Below are positions 42,358-51,458 of a stretch of 64,000 bases of DNA, piece after piece. A program made the translations under genes and the position numbers. Every line of letters starts with the position of its first letter. Within the stretch, counting starts at the first letter, position 1. This stretch comes from JASBRS01 sp964496495. Lineage in GTDB: Bacteria; Deinococcota; Deinococci; Deinococcales; Trueperaceae. The stretch spans positions 26,281-90,280 of the forward strand of contig CAZBZU010000007.1 of the NCBI GenBank assembly GCA_964496495.1. Reading direction: 5' to 3'. The notes beneath the pieces are model-generated. The model worked only from the letters and a program-made list of their open reading frames with translations. It made no database searches and had not been told where the DNA came from.

Positions 42358-43806
42358 ATGCGATCGGATACCGAGGCGTTCCTCGGCAGGGACAAGAAGC
42401 TCTACATCGGCGGCACCTTCGCCGACGCGGGCGAGCGCTTCGCGACCCTCAATCCCGCCGACGGCAGCACCCTCGCCGAGGTGCCCCACGCCGGAACCGT
42501 TGAGGTCGACGCGGCCGTGCGTGCCGCCCGGGAAGCCTGGGACGGCTGGCGCCGTCTGCCGCCGCTGGAACGCTCCCGCTGGCTGACGCGCATCGCCGAC
42601 GCCATCGAGGCGCACGCCGACGAGCTCGCCGAGCTCGAGACGCTCGACAACGGCAAGCCCTACAAGGAGTCGCGCCGCGGCGACATCCCGCTGGCCGCCA
42701 ACCACTTCCGCTACTTCGGCGGCCTGGCGCCGACGGTCGGGGGCCGCACGGTGCCGGTCTCGGCACGGCGCGTGTTCAACTACACGCTGCGCGAGCCCGT
42801 GGGCGTGGTGGGCGCCATCGTTCCCTGGAACTTCCCGCTGCTCATCGCCTCCTGGAAGCTGGCCCCGGCGCTGGCGGCGGGGTGCACGGTGGTGCTCAAG
42901 CCGGCCGAGCAGACGCCGCTGACCGCCCTGCGTCTGGCCGAGATCCTGGACGGCATCGGCTTCCCCAAGGGCGTGGTCAACGTGGTGACCGGCGACGGTC
43001 GCACCGGGGCGGCGCTGGTGGCCCACGATCAGGTCGACAAGATCACCTTCACCGGCTCGACGGCCGTGGGCAAGCAGATCATGTCCGAGGCCGCCACCCG
43101 CCTGGCACGGGTGTCGCTGGAGCTCGGCGGCAAGTCGGCCAGCATCGTCTTCGACGACGCGGACCTCAAGACGGCCCTGTTCGGCCTGGGCCTGGGCATC
43201 TTCTACAACCAGGGCCAGCTCTGCACCGCCGGCAGCCGCATGCTGGTGCAGCGGGGCGTCCTCGACGAGGTGGTGGAGAAGCTTGCCGAGCAGGCCCGCG
43301 GGGCACGGCTGGGGCCCGGCCTCGACGAGGGCACCACCATGGGGCCGCTCATCAGCGAGGAGCAGCGCACCCGGGTACTCGGCTACGTGGAGCAGGGCAA
43401 GGCCTCGGGCAGCACGCTGGTGACCGGCGGCGCCCCCCGCGACCCCGGCTTCTTCCTCGAGCCGACCCTGTTCGTCACCGAGAACACGCGGCAGGCCATC
43501 GTGCAGGAGGAGATCTTCGGGCCGGTCGGCGCCATCATCCCCTTCGACAGCGAGGAGGAGGCGGTATCCATCGCCAACGACTCCCGCTACGGCCTGGCGG
43601 GCGGCATCTTCACGCGCGACCTGGCGCGCGCCCACCGGGTGGCGGCGGAGGTGCGCACCGGCACCCTGTGGATCAACACCTACAACGTCTTCGACGCCGC
43701 CTCACCCTTCGGCGGCTACAAGGAGTCCGGCTTCGGCCGCGAGATGGGCGAGGAGGCGCTGGAGCTCTACACCGAGGTGAAGTCGGTGTGGGTCAGCACC
43801 CGCTGA
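42358..43806 (+). CDS. NAD-dependent aldehyde dehydrogenase
   Basis: The 482-residue enzyme has VGVVGAIVPWNFPLLIASWK, KPAEQTPLTALRLAE, the Glu in LELGGKSASIVFDDAD, catalytic Cys289 in NQGQLCTAGSR, EEIFGPVGAIIPF and the closing PFGGYKESGFGREMG. It is closest in style to betaine or phenylacetaldehyde dehydrogenases. Its place behind paaK makes phenylacetaldehyde to phenylacetate a reasonable role, but this is inferred only from context. ATG 42358 has GGAGGT 5 bases away. A 49-bp gap separates it from the HAD gene. Confidence 0.9.
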   Translation: MRSDTEAFLGRDKKLYIGGTFADAGERFATLNPADGSTLAEVPHAGTVEVDAAVRAAREAWDGWRRLPPLERSRWLTRIADAIEAHADELAELETLDNGKPYKESRRGDIPLAANHFRYFGGLAPTVGGRTVPVSARRVFNYTLREPVGVVGAIVPWNFPLLIASWKLAPALAAGCTVVLKPAEQTPLTALRLAEILDGIGFPKGVVNVVTGDGRTGAALVAHDQVDKITFTGSTAVGKQIMSEAATRLARVSLELGGKSASIVFDDADLKTALFGLGLGIFYNQGQLCTAGSRMLVQRGVLDEVVEKLAEQARGARLGPGLDEGTTMGPLISEEQRTRVLGYVEQGKASGSTLVTGGAPRDPGFFLEPTLFVTENTRQAIVQEEIFGPVGAIIPFDSEEEAVSIANDSRYGLAGGIFTRDLARAHRVAAEVRTGTLWINTYNVFDAASPFGGYKESGFGREMGEEALELYTEVKSVWVSTR

Positions 43807-43832
43807 GCCACCCCGGTCGCCGTCCGCGGGAG

Positions 43833-43838
43833 TAGAGT
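43833..43838 (+). promoter_or_regulatory. -10 box TAGAGT, 7 bases before GTG 43846 (leaderless type)
   Basis: TAGAGT is followed by 7 bases and a GTG. Another in-frame GTG at 43840 begins only one base after the box and would not be on the transcript, so the box decides the start. Confidence 0.5.
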
Positions 43839-43845
43839 TGTGCCC

Positions 43846-44484
43846 GTGGCCACCCGCGCGCTCCGCGCCGTCACGAGCGCCGACTTCTGGCTGCGCCTGG
43901 TGAGGCTCAATCTCGGGCTGGCGGTGCTGGGCCTGGGCATCGCGACCATGCTGGAGGCCGACATCGGGCTGGGCCCGTGGACCGTCTTCCATCAGGGCGT
44001 GAGCCTGGTGACGGGGATCAGCTTCGGCCGCGCGATGCAGGGCGTGGGGTTGCTGGTGTTGCTCCTCAGCGTGCTGCTGACGCGGACGCGGCCGGGCTTG
44101 GGAACGGTGCTGAACATGCTGCTGGTGGGGCCGTGGGTGGACCTGTTCCGCTCGCTGGCGCCGATGCCGCACGCCGCCAGCACCCCGGTGGGCATCGTGC
44201 AGTTCCTGGCGGGCCTGGCGCTGCAGGGCCTGGGCACGGGCCTCTACATCTCCGCGCGGCTGGGTGCGGGGCCGCGTGACGGTCTGGTGCTGGGGCTGGC
44301 GCGGCTCACCAACGTCAGCGTGCGCGCCACCCGCACCGGCCTCGAGCTGCTGGTGTTGCTCAGCGGCTGGCTGCTCGGCGGGCAGGTGGGCCTGGGGACG
44401 GTGCTGTTCGCGTTGGGGATCGGCCCGCTGATGCAGCTCTTCCTGCGGGTGTTCGGCACCCGCGACGGGCGCGCGCGGGCCTGA
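43846..44484 (+). CDS. YczE/YitT-like integral membrane protein
   Basis: The 212-residue protein has five to six hydrophobic spans, with the family features LNLGLAVLGLGIATMLEADIGLGPW (in pieces), TVFHQGVSLVTGISFGRAMQ, and a second half echoing the first (LAGLALQGLGTGLYISARLGAGPRDGL, in pieces). This internal repeat is characteristic of YczE/YitT proteins, whose transport role is not established. A leaderless-type promoter fixes the start. It stands alone after the aldehyde dehydrogenase gene. Confidence 0.8.
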   Translation: MATRALRAVTSADFWLRLVRLNLGLAVLGLGIATMLEADIGLGPWTVFHQGVSLVTGISFGRAMQGVGLLVLLLSVLLTRTRPGLGTVLNMLLVGPWVDLFRSLAPMPHAASTPVGIVQFLAGLALQGLGTGLYISARLGAGPRDGLVLGLARLTNVSVRATRTGLELLVLLSGWLLGGQVGLGTVLFALGIGPLMQLFLRVFGTRDGRARA

Positions 44485-44514
44485 CGCGGGTCGCGCGGTC
44501 GGCCGACCTGCTGC

Positions 44515-44703
44515 TCATCCCGGGTCGGGATCGTGCCCTGGCTCGAGCGTTCGCAGGTGGCGCGCCAGCGCGGTCACGTCCGCGAAGTAGCGGGTCTCGT
44601 GCGTGCGCACGTCGGTGAGGACCGCTCGGAACAGGGCGGGCCCGTTGTGCTCCGGCTCCATCCAGACGCGCAGGAGATAGGTGTGGTTGACGCTCTCGGG
44701 CAC
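44515..44703 (-). CDS. Small conserved-type protein of unknown function (62 residues)
   Basis: The protein VPESVNHTYLLRVWMEPEHN continues with ALFRAVLTDVRTHETRYFAD and ends in a Leu-rich helix. Short proteins with the pattern YLLRxW, then a strand with a charged turn and FADxxAL, are common in diverse bacteria without known function. GTG 44703 follows a weak GAGAG. A long upstream open frame exists but is basic and Pro-rich, so I exclude it. It lies 111 bases downstream of the beta-helix lipoprotein gene on the same strand, behind a terminator hairpin. Confidence 0.6.
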   Translation of the reverse strand: MPESVNHTYLLRVWMEPEHNGPALFRAVLTDVRTHETRYFADVTALARHLRTLEPGHDPDPG

Positions 44704-44773
44704 CGGGGCTCTCTCGCTTCTCCGTCGGCGCGGACGCCAGGGCGCCCCAGGAGGCGCGGCGAAGGGGGCGATG

Positions 44774-44807
44774 GCCCGGTGGGCGCGCGCTGCTGCGCCC
44801 ACCGGGC
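44774..44807 (-). terminator. Terminator-like hairpin after the beta-helix lipoprotein gene
   Basis: A perfect 13-bp stem (44774-44786 with 44795-44807) with an 8-base loop starts 8 bases after the stop codon at 44815. No T-run follows. Confidence 0.7.
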
Positions 44808-44814
44808 AGGGCGG

Positions 44815-46569
44815 TCAGCAGCCGCCCGTGGTGTCGATGTCGGTCGTCACGCTCGAGTCGAAGCTGTTGCCCGACTGGGAGAAGCTGTTGCGCGAGGGAT
44901 CCACGCAGATGCCGACGTTGGAGTACAGGAAGCGGCTGTTGGTCACGGTTGCGCCGCCTCCCGAGGCGACGTAGACCTCGCCGGTGTAGGCGCCGCCGTC
45001 CTCGATGGTGGTGTAGTCGAGGATGTTGGGTGCCCCGCCGCTCGTCGGCGAGTAGAAGTTGATGGCGTCCCAGTAGCTGGCGCCGGGGCTGGGGGCTCGG
45101 AAGACCACGTGCGCGCCGGCGGTGCCGTGGGCGTAGAACGAGCCCGGTGTGCCCGAGTAGCCCACGTCGATGTAGTTGCCGCTGCCCATGACCATGCTCA
45201 TGCCGGCGTCGGCGGTGACGGGGCTGTCCAGCGAGATCGGGTCGGTGGCGAAGAACGGCACGTCGATGGCCGGCCAGTGCACCATGTTGCCGGAGCCGTT
45301 GTCCACCGTGCCGCCGACGTAGACGTAGTCGCTGGCGTTGCCGGTGTAGCTGCTCGCCACGTCCAGCTGGGACATGTCCTCGGCGGGGATGTCCATGGCG
45401 CCCTGGGTGTTGCCGGTGACCACGTTGGTGCTGAAGCCGGGCAGGGTCGAGGAGCCGTCGGCGTAGATGCCGTATGCCTTGCCGTTCTGGATCTTGCTGT
45501 TGCTGATGGTCGCGCTGGCCCCGTAGAGGCTGACGTTGCCGGTATCGGCGTTCGCCCCGGCGTCGTTCACCTCGGCGTGGTTCAGCACATTGGGATAGGA
45601 GACCGTTCCCTTGGAGTAGAACTCGATGCCGATCCAGTCGCCGGGCTGTCCGCTCCAGCTCTCGAAGACCGCCGGGTCGGCCGAGGTGCCTTGCACGTTC
45701 AGCGTTCCGGCCGGGGTGCTGTAGCCGACGTCCAGCCAGGCGCCGATGCCTGGAGCCATCTCCAGGACGAAGCCGGGGTCGACGGTCACCGGGCTGCTGA
45801 CGTCGATCGAGTCGCTGCCGTAGAAGGGCACGTCGATGCCCGGCCAGTGCACGCTGGTGGTGGCGCCATTGTCCACCGTGCCGCTGACGCTCACGCGATC
45901 CGTGCCGTTGCCGGTGTAGGTAGTTCCCACGTCCAGGTCGGACATCGCCTCGGCCGGGATCTCCATGGCCCCCTGGGTGTTGCCGGTGATCGTGTTGCTG
46001 CTGAAGCCGGGGAGCCGCGAGGACCCGTCCGCCGTGATGCCGTAGTTCTGACTGTTCAGGAACTGGCTGTCCGCGATCGTCACGCTGGCGTCGTAGAGGC
46101 TCACGTCGCCGGTGTCGGTGCTGGCGCCGCCGTCACGCACGATGGTGTGGCTGAGGAGGTTGGGGGCCCCGCTCGAGGTCTTGGAGTAGAACTCGATGCC
46201 CACCCAGTAGCCTTTGGACGCCTGGGCGCCCTCGATCGTCACCGGGTTGGCGGCGGTGCCCTGGGCGACCAGTCTGCCGCCGGTGCCGGCGTAGCCGATG
46301 TCGAGGTAGGCCCCGGCCGGCATCACGATGGTGACGCCTGCATCCAGCGTCAAGGCGGCGTCGACCGAGACGTCGCCGCTGGGCGCGTAGCAGCCCGCCT
46401 GCAGGGTCATCGGCGTGCTGATGCTGCCCGGCAGCGTGGCCGGGACGGCGCAGCTGGCGGACGTGGGCGGGGGGCCGCCGCCGGTGCCTGGCGCGGTGGT
46501 GCTGCAGGCGGCAAGGAGTGCCGCCAGCACGGCGCCGGCCGACAGAAGGGTGAGGTACCTCAGCTTCAT
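44815..46569 (-). CDS. Beta-helix-type lipoprotein with 190-residue internal repeats
   Basis: The 584-residue protein has a lipoprotein signal (MKLRYLTLLSAGAVLAALLA, lipobox Cys22), a short Gly/Pro linker and a long region rich in Gly, Asn, Ser, Thr and Asp turns that looks like a right-handed parallel beta helix. It is built of repeats with a 190-residue period: GIEFYSK at 124-130 and 314-320 (and NFYSPTS at 504-510), LPGFS at 186-190 and 376-380, and HWPxIDVPF at 241-249 and 431-439. No catalytic residues of polysaccharide lyases are evident. An envelope adhesion or polymer-binding role is inferred. ATG 46569 has AAGGAG 6 bases away. Confidence 0.8.
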   Translation of the reverse strand: MKLRYLTLLSAGAVLAALLAACSTTAPGTGGGPPPTSASCAVPATLPGSISTPMTLQAGCYAPSGDVSVDAALTLDAGVTIVMPAGAYLDIGYAGTGGRLVAQGTAANPVTIEGAQASKGYWVGIEFYSKTSSGAPNLLSHTIVRDGGASTDTGDVSLYDASVTIADSQFLNSQNYGITADGSSRLPGFSSNTITGNTQGAMEIPAEAMSDLDVGTTYTGNGTDRVSVSGTVDNGATTSVHWPGIDVPFYGSDSIDVSSPVTVDPGFVLEMAPGIGAWLDVGYSTPAGTLNVQGTSADPAVFESWSGQPGDWIGIEFYSKGTVSYPNVLNHAEVNDAGANADTGNVSLYGASATISNSKIQNGKAYGIYADGSSTLPGFSTNVVTGNTQGAMDIPAEDMSQLDVASSYTGNASDYVYVGGTVDNGSGNMVHWPAIDVPFFATDPISLDSPVTADAGMSMVMGSGNYIDVGYSGTPGSFYAHGTAGAHVVFRAPSPGASYWDAINFYSPTSGGAPNILDYTTIEDGGAYTGEVYVASGGGATVTNSRFLYSNVGICVDPSRNSFSQSGNSFDSSVTTDIDTTGGC

Positions 46570-46598
46570 GGTGGCTCCTTTCGTCCGAGGACGCCCGG

Positions 46599-46630
46599 AG
46601 CCTACGTACGGGGGCGTTACTGGAGCGTTA
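46599..46630 (-). promoter_or_regulatory. Promoter with 11-bp direct repeat: TAACGC-N5-TAACGC-N9-TAGGCT
   Basis: On the minus strand TAACGC occurs at 46630-46625 and 46619-46614, 11 bp apart, and the second copy is followed after 9 bases by a -10 TAGGCT (46604-46599). There is no -35. The transcript would have a leader of about 25 bases with AAGGAG. The same spacing recurs at 61495-61526 before another secreted-protein gene. Direct repeats of one helical turn replacing the -35 are typical of PhoB/OmpR-type activator sites. Confidence 0.6.
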
Positions 46631-46678
46631 TCGGCGGGCCTCGCCGCCGCGCGGCCGCTCGTTGCGCCGCCGCTGCCG

Positions 46679-47125
46679 TCACGCGGGGTCGATCACGGCG
46701 TCGCGCCCGCGGCCGCGCCGGAAGCGGCGGTAGAGCTCGAGCACCTCCAGCGCCATGCGCGCGGTGTCCGAGAGATCGAACTCCGCGAGCGCCGCCGCCG
46801 GATCCAGGTAGGCGAACCCCTGTCCCTCGCGAAGCTCGAGCGCCTCGATCGGCGCCGCGATGTGCGCCAGGAACAGGTGGAACACCGCGTCCCCGGCGTG
46901 CAGCGTCAAGAACGCCTGGTAGCGCTCGGGAACGAAGCCCAGCTCCTCGTCCAGCTCCCGCAGCATGGCGGCCTCGGCGTCCTCGCCGGCCTCCATGCCG
47001 CCGCCGAAGAGCGACCACTTGCCCGCGTCCTCGATGCCCGCGGCATCGTCGCGGTGCTGTAGCAGCACGGTGCCGGCCGGGTGCCACAGCAACGCACCGG
47101 CGATCTGCCGCGGCGCGTCGCTCAC
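46679..47125 (-). CDS. NUDIX hydrolase
   Basis: The 148-residue protein carries a complete NUDIX box: GGGMEAGEDAEAAMLRELDE followed by ELGF, matching Gx5Ex7REUxEExGU. The preceding strand SLFGGG and the start GALLWHPAGTVLLQHRD are typical. It would hydrolyse a nucleoside diphosphate linked to another group; the substrate is unknown. GTG 47125 overlaps the speA stop by 4 bases, so it is co-translated with arginine decarboxylase, although a functional link is not obvious. Confidence 0.9.
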   Translation of the reverse strand: MSDAPRQIAGALLWHPAGTVLLQHRDDAAGIEDAGKWSLFGGGMEAGEDAEAAMLRELDEELGFVPERYQAFLTLHAGDAVFHLFLAHIAAPIEALELREGQGFAYLDPAAALAEFDLSDTARMALEVLELYRRFRRGRGRDAVIDPA

Positions 47126-49041
47126 AGCTCCTCGAGGTAGGTGTACCCCACCAGCTCGGCGTCGTAGAGCTCGAGCAGCTCGCGGCGCTCCGCCTCGCTC
47201 ATCGCGCCGGCCCGGGTGCGCTCGCCGGCCACGTCGGCCACCTTGCCGTGCAGCAGCGGCGTCTCGTAGCCCATGTTCTCGATGACGCGGCGCGCCTTCT
47301 GCCCGTTGATGAAGCGCTCCAGGCGGTAGCCGTCGCCGTCGAGCCGCACGTGCGCCTCGTTGACGCGGCCGAAGAGGTTGTGGGCGTTGGCCAGCACGTC
47401 CTGGTACGCGCCCGTCAGGAAGGCGCCCAGGTAGTAGGCCTCGCCCGCGCGCAGCTCGTGGACCGGCAGGGTGCTCTTGACGTCGCGCAGGTCGATGAAT
47501 TTGTCGATCTTGCCGTCCGAGTCGCAGCTGATGTCCACCAGCGTGGCGTTGCGGCTGGGCCGCTCGTCGAGGCGGTGCAGCGGCATGATGGGGAACAGCT
47601 GCTTGATCGCCCAGTGGTCGGGCATGCTCTGGAACACGCTGAGGTTCACCACGTACTTGTCGGCGAGGTGCCGGGGCAGCGCCTCGAACTCCTCGGGAAC
47701 GTACTCCAGGTTCTCCACCACCTTGGCCACCTTCACCATGATGCGGTTGAAGAGCTGCTCGAAGTGGCCGCGCTCGAGGAGGCTGAGGTAGCCGAGGTCG
47801 AAGAGGCTGTGCATGGTGTCCTTGTTGCTGACTGCCTCGTTGTACACCTCGCGATAGGTCTTGACGGTCACGCCCGCGAGCAGGTCGCGCATGTCGCGGA
47901 TCAGGGTGTGGATCTCGCCCTCCAGCTCGGGCAGCACCAGGGTGTCGCGGGTCGGCCCGATGGCGTCGATCACGGGCATCACCAGCACCGCGTGATGGGC
48001 GGTGAGGGCGCGGCCGGACTCGGTGACCAGCGTCGGCTGCGGCACGCCCCACTCCTCGCACGCTTCCAGCACGGTGTACACCACCGTGTCGGCGTACTCG
48101 CGCAGACCGTAGTTGGCGGACACGTAGAAGGTGGTCTTGCTGCCGTCGTAGTCGACCGCCAGGCCGCCGCCGACGTCGAGGTAGCGCACGCCCACGCCCA
48201 TCTCGGCGAGCTCCACGTAGGCCTGCGCCACCTCGCGCACCGCCGCCCGGATGCGGCGGATGTCGGTGAGCTGGCTGCCCACGTGACAGTGGAGCAGCTC
48301 CAGGGCATCGCCGAGCCCCTCGTCCTGCAGTTGCCGGGCGACGTTCAGGAGCTCGGCGGCAGTGAGGCCGAACTTGGCGTCGTCGCCTCCCGAGGCCTCC
48401 CACTGGCCGCTGCCGCGGGCGTGCAGCTTGAAGCGCGCGCCCAGCGCAGGGCGCACGCCCATCGTGCGGCTGATGCGCAGCACCCGCTCCAGCTCGCTGT
48501 ACTTCTCCAGCGTGATGACGACGTTGCGGCCCAGCCGGCGGCCCCAGAGGGCCAGGCGGATGAAATCGTCGTCCTTGAAGCCGTTGCAGCAGATCAAAGC
48601 CTCGGGATGGCATTCCTGCGCCAGCGCCAGCGCCAGCTCCGCCTTGCTGCCGGCCTCCAGGCCGGTGCGGTAGTGCTCGCCCCAGGTGGCGACGGTCTCC
48701 ACCACCACCCGGCGCTGGTTGACCTTGATGGGGAACACGCCCTGGTAGCGACCCCGGTAGCCGGCCTCGGCGATGGCATCCTCGAAGGCGGCGTTGATGC
48801 GGTCGATACGGTCCTCGAGCACGTCTGGGAAGCGCAGGATCACGGGCAGCTCGTGGCCGGCCGCCAGCAGGTCGTCGATGATGCGCTTGAGCGACACCGA
48901 ACCGGACCCCCGCACGGACACCGTCAGCTCGCCGTTCGCGGAGATGTCGAAGTAGCCGTTCGACCAGGTTCGAACGCCGTAGAGCTCCTCGGCGTCGCTG
49001 GTCTTGAAGATCGGCTCGCTCGGCCTGACGGGGTGGTTCAA
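47122..49041 (-). CDS. speA: Biosynthetic arginine decarboxylase
   Basis: SpeA decarboxylates arginine to agmatine, the first step of the polyamine route completed by aguA and aguB next door. The 639-residue protein is the large alanine-racemase-fold type: PLP Lys106 in VFPIKVNQRR, LICCNGFKDDDFIRLAL, HCHVGSQL, LDVGGGLAVDYDGS and, near the C-terminus, NAHNLFGRVNEAHV. The start is a TTG at 49041 with GGGAGGG about 6 bases upstream; no ATG or GTG fits the N-terminus ELYGVRTWSNGYFDI. The leader of over 100 bases contains an Arg-rich short frame. It is divergent from aguA. Confidence 0.93.
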   Translation of the reverse strand: MNHPVRPSEPIFKTSDAEELYGVRTWSNGYFDISANGELTVSVRGSGSVSLKRIIDDLLAAGHELPVILRFPDVLEDRIDRINAAFEDAIAEAGYRGRYQGVFPIKVNQRRVVVETVATWGEHYRTGLEAGSKAELALALAQECHPEALICCNGFKDDDFIRLALWGRRLGRNVVITLEKYSELERVLRISRTMGVRPALGARFKLHARGSGQWEASGGDDAKFGLTAAELLNVARQLQDEGLGDALELLHCHVGSQLTDIRRIRAAVREVAQAYVELAEMGVGVRYLDVGGGLAVDYDGSKTTFYVSANYGLREYADTVVYTVLEACEEWGVPQPTLVTESGRALTAHHAVLVMPVIDAIGPTRDTLVLPELEGEIHTLIRDMRDLLAGVTVKTYREVYNEAVSNKDTMHSLFDLGYLSLLERGHFEQLFNRIMVKVAKVVENLEYVPEEFEALPRHLADKYVVNLSVFQSMPDHWAIKQLFPIMPLHRLDERPSRNATLVDISCDSDGKIDKFIDLRDVKSTLPVHELRAGEAYYLGAFLTGAYQDVLANAHNLFGRVNEAHVRLDGDGYRLERFINGQKARRVIENMGYETPLLHGKVADVAGERTRAGAMSEAERRELLELYDAELVGYTYLEEL

Positions 49042-49067
49042 CTCGGCCCTCCCGGGGCGGGCGGCGC

Positions 49068-49185
49068 CTACGGGGACACCCGCGGCGACACCCTGGCGAC
49101 GGCTCGGCGGTGCCGCTGTACGGGCTGTGCGGGCCGCGCCGGCCGCCGACGCCCGCCGCGCCGCACCCTCCTGAGCGGGCGCATG
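49068..49185 (-). other. Arg-rich short ORF in the speA leader
   Basis: A 38-codon frame, beginning MRPLRRVRRGG and ending SPRVSP, has 14 arginines and stops 26 bases before the speA TTG. An internal GTG at its seventh codon directly follows AGGAGG. An Arg-rich leader before an arginine-consuming enzyme suggests translational attenuation. Arg codons are, however, frequent in any open frame of DNA this GC-rich. Confidence 0.3.
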
Positions 49186-49188
49186 TTA
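49183..49188 (-). promoter_or_regulatory. Candidate -10 box TAACAT for speA
   Basis: TAACAT lies about 140 bases before the speA start, in a locally less GC-rich patch. It overlaps the ATG of the Arg-rich frame, so a transcript from here would use the internal GTG if the frame is translated. The 348 bases between speA and aguA otherwise hold only GC-rich leader sequence and no gene. Confidence 0.35.
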
Positions 49189-49294
49189 GCACGCGGGACC
49201 GGCCGGATAAAGCCGTACCGGTACGGTTCCGGCGGGCTCGAAGGCGTGCTCGGAGGCCCGCACGCCAGCGGCCCGGCGGCGCGGCCGGGTCTGC

Positions 49295-49300
49295 TAGCAT
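49295..49300 (+). promoter_or_regulatory. Candidate -10 box TAGCAT for aguA-aguB
   Basis: TAGCAT lies 90 bases before ATG 49390, with a GC-rich leader that ends in GGGAGGAGG. No -35 is evident. Confidence 0.35.
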
Positions 49301-49389
49301 CGGGACTCGGGCAGCGCCCGGCTCCGCCGCAGGTGGCGCCGAGGTGCCGCCGCGGGTGGCGCCGGCGGCGGCCCGCCCGGGAGGAGGCC

Positions 49390-50442
49390 ATGCTCACGCC
49401 ACGCGAACTCGGCTTCGCCATGCCGCCGGAATGGGCGCCGCATGCCGCCACCTGGGTCAGCTGGCCTTTCGACGACGACCTCTGGGAGGGTCGGCTCGAG
49501 GGCGTCCGCGACGACGTGGCGGGCCTAGTGGCGACCGTGCTGCGCTTCGAGCCGGCGGTGCTGAACGTCCGCGACGCGGAGGCCGAGGCCGATGCCCGGC
49601 GGCGCCTGATCGCCCTGGACGCGCCGCTGGACCGTGTCACCTTCCACCGACTGCCACTGAACGACGCCTGGTTCCGCGACAACGGCCCTATCTTCGTGGC
49701 CGGGCCCGGCGGCGAGGTCGCGCTGACCGACTGGCGCTTCAACGCCTGGGGAGGGAAGTACCCTCCCTGGGACGACGACGACCGCGCTCCGGCGGCGGTG
49801 GCGCGCCATCTCGGCATGCGGCGCTTCAGCGTGCCTCACGTTCTGGAAGGCGGAGCCGTGGAGGTCAACGGCCGCGGCGTGTGCCTCACCACCCGCTCCT
49901 GCCTGCTCTCGCCCGAACGCAACCCCGGCCTCTCCGAACGCGACGTCGAGGCCCTGCTCCGAGACCATCTCGGCGTGAGGCGGGTGGTGTGGCTCGAGGG
50001 CTCGCTGGAGGGCGACCACACCGACGGGCACATCGATACCCTGGCGCGCTTCGTCGACGACGCCACCATCGTGTGCGCGCTGGCCGAGGACGCGGACGAC
50101 CCCAACCGCGCTCCCACCCGTCACAACCTGGACGCCTTGCGGGCGCTGCGCTCGCCCGAGGGGCGGCCGTACCGGGTGGTGCCGCTGCCGCTGCCGCGGC
50201 GCCGCCTGGAGCTGGCCGGGCGCCGGCTGCCCCCGAGCTACGCCAACTTCTACGTCGGCAACGGCTTCGTGGCGGTGCCGCACTATGATGACGAGAACGA
50301 CGCCGAGGCGCTGGCGACGCTGCGGCCGCTGTTCCCCCACCGCGAGGTCGTGGGGCTCGGTGCCGCCGCGCTCATCACCGGTGGGGGCGCCTTCCACTGC
50401 GTGACGCAGCAGCAGCCGGCCGGGGAGACGGCCGCGCCGTGA
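49390..50442 (+). CDS. aguA: Agmatine deiminase
   Basis: AguA hydrolyses agmatine to N-carbamoylputrescine and ammonia. The 350-residue guanidine-modifying enzyme has WVSWPFDDDLWEG, NDAWFRDNGPIFV, FNAWGGKYPPWDDDD, EGGAVEVNGRG, LEGSLEGDHTDGHIDTLARF (catalytic Asp/His) and the nucleophile Cys337 in TGGGAFHCVTQQQP. All match the family. ATG 49390 has GGGAGGAGG. It is divergent from speA and its TGA overlaps a GTG at 50439 that may begin aguB. Confidence 0.95.
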   Translation: MLTPRELGFAMPPEWAPHAATWVSWPFDDDLWEGRLEGVRDDVAGLVATVLRFEPAVLNVRDAEAEADARRRLIALDAPLDRVTFHRLPLNDAWFRDNGPIFVAGPGGEVALTDWRFNAWGGKYPPWDDDDRAPAAVARHLGMRRFSVPHVLEGGAVEVNGRGVCLTTRSCLLSPERNPGLSERDVEALLRDHLGVRRVVWLEGSLEGDHTDGHIDTLARFVDDATIVCALAEDADDPNRAPTRHNLDALRALRSPEGRPYRVVPLPLPRRRLELAGRRLPPSYANFYVGNGFVAVPHYDDENDAEALATLRPLFPHREVVGLGAAALITGGGAFHCVTQQQPAGETAAP

Positions 50443-50452
50443 GCGGCGCCCT

Positions 50453-50575
50453 GAGCAGTGCCGAGAGCAGTGCCGNNNNNNNNNNNNNNNNNNNNNNNNN
50501 NNNNNNNNNNNNNNNNNNNNNNNNNNNNNNNNNNNNNNNNNNNNNNNNNNNNNNNNNNNNNNNNNNNNNNNNNNN
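50453..50575. repeat. 12-bp tandem repeat running into a scaffold gap at the aguB start
   Basis: The unit GAGCAGTGCCGA is present at 50453-50464 and again (11 bases) at 50465-50475, where the N-run 50476-50575 begins. The repeat follows directly on the aguA stop/GTG overlap, so it lies at or in the aguB 5' end. The sequence right of the gap does not show the unit. Confidence 0.85.
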
Positions 50576-51436
<861 letters not shown>

Positions 51437-51458
51437 CACGGGGGCGGGCGCCGCTCGC

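Noticed and set aside
43840..43842. GTG 43840 as the start of the YczE-like gene
   Set aside because: It begins one base after the -10 box TAGAGT and so would lie upstream of the transcript start.
44533..50442. A plus-strand open frame of nearly 2,000 codons
   Set aside because: It is antisense to the beta-helix lipoprotein, NUDIX and speA genes, which have clear motifs, and only its last 350 codons are a real gene (aguA). Stop codons are rare in shadow frames of DNA this GC-rich.
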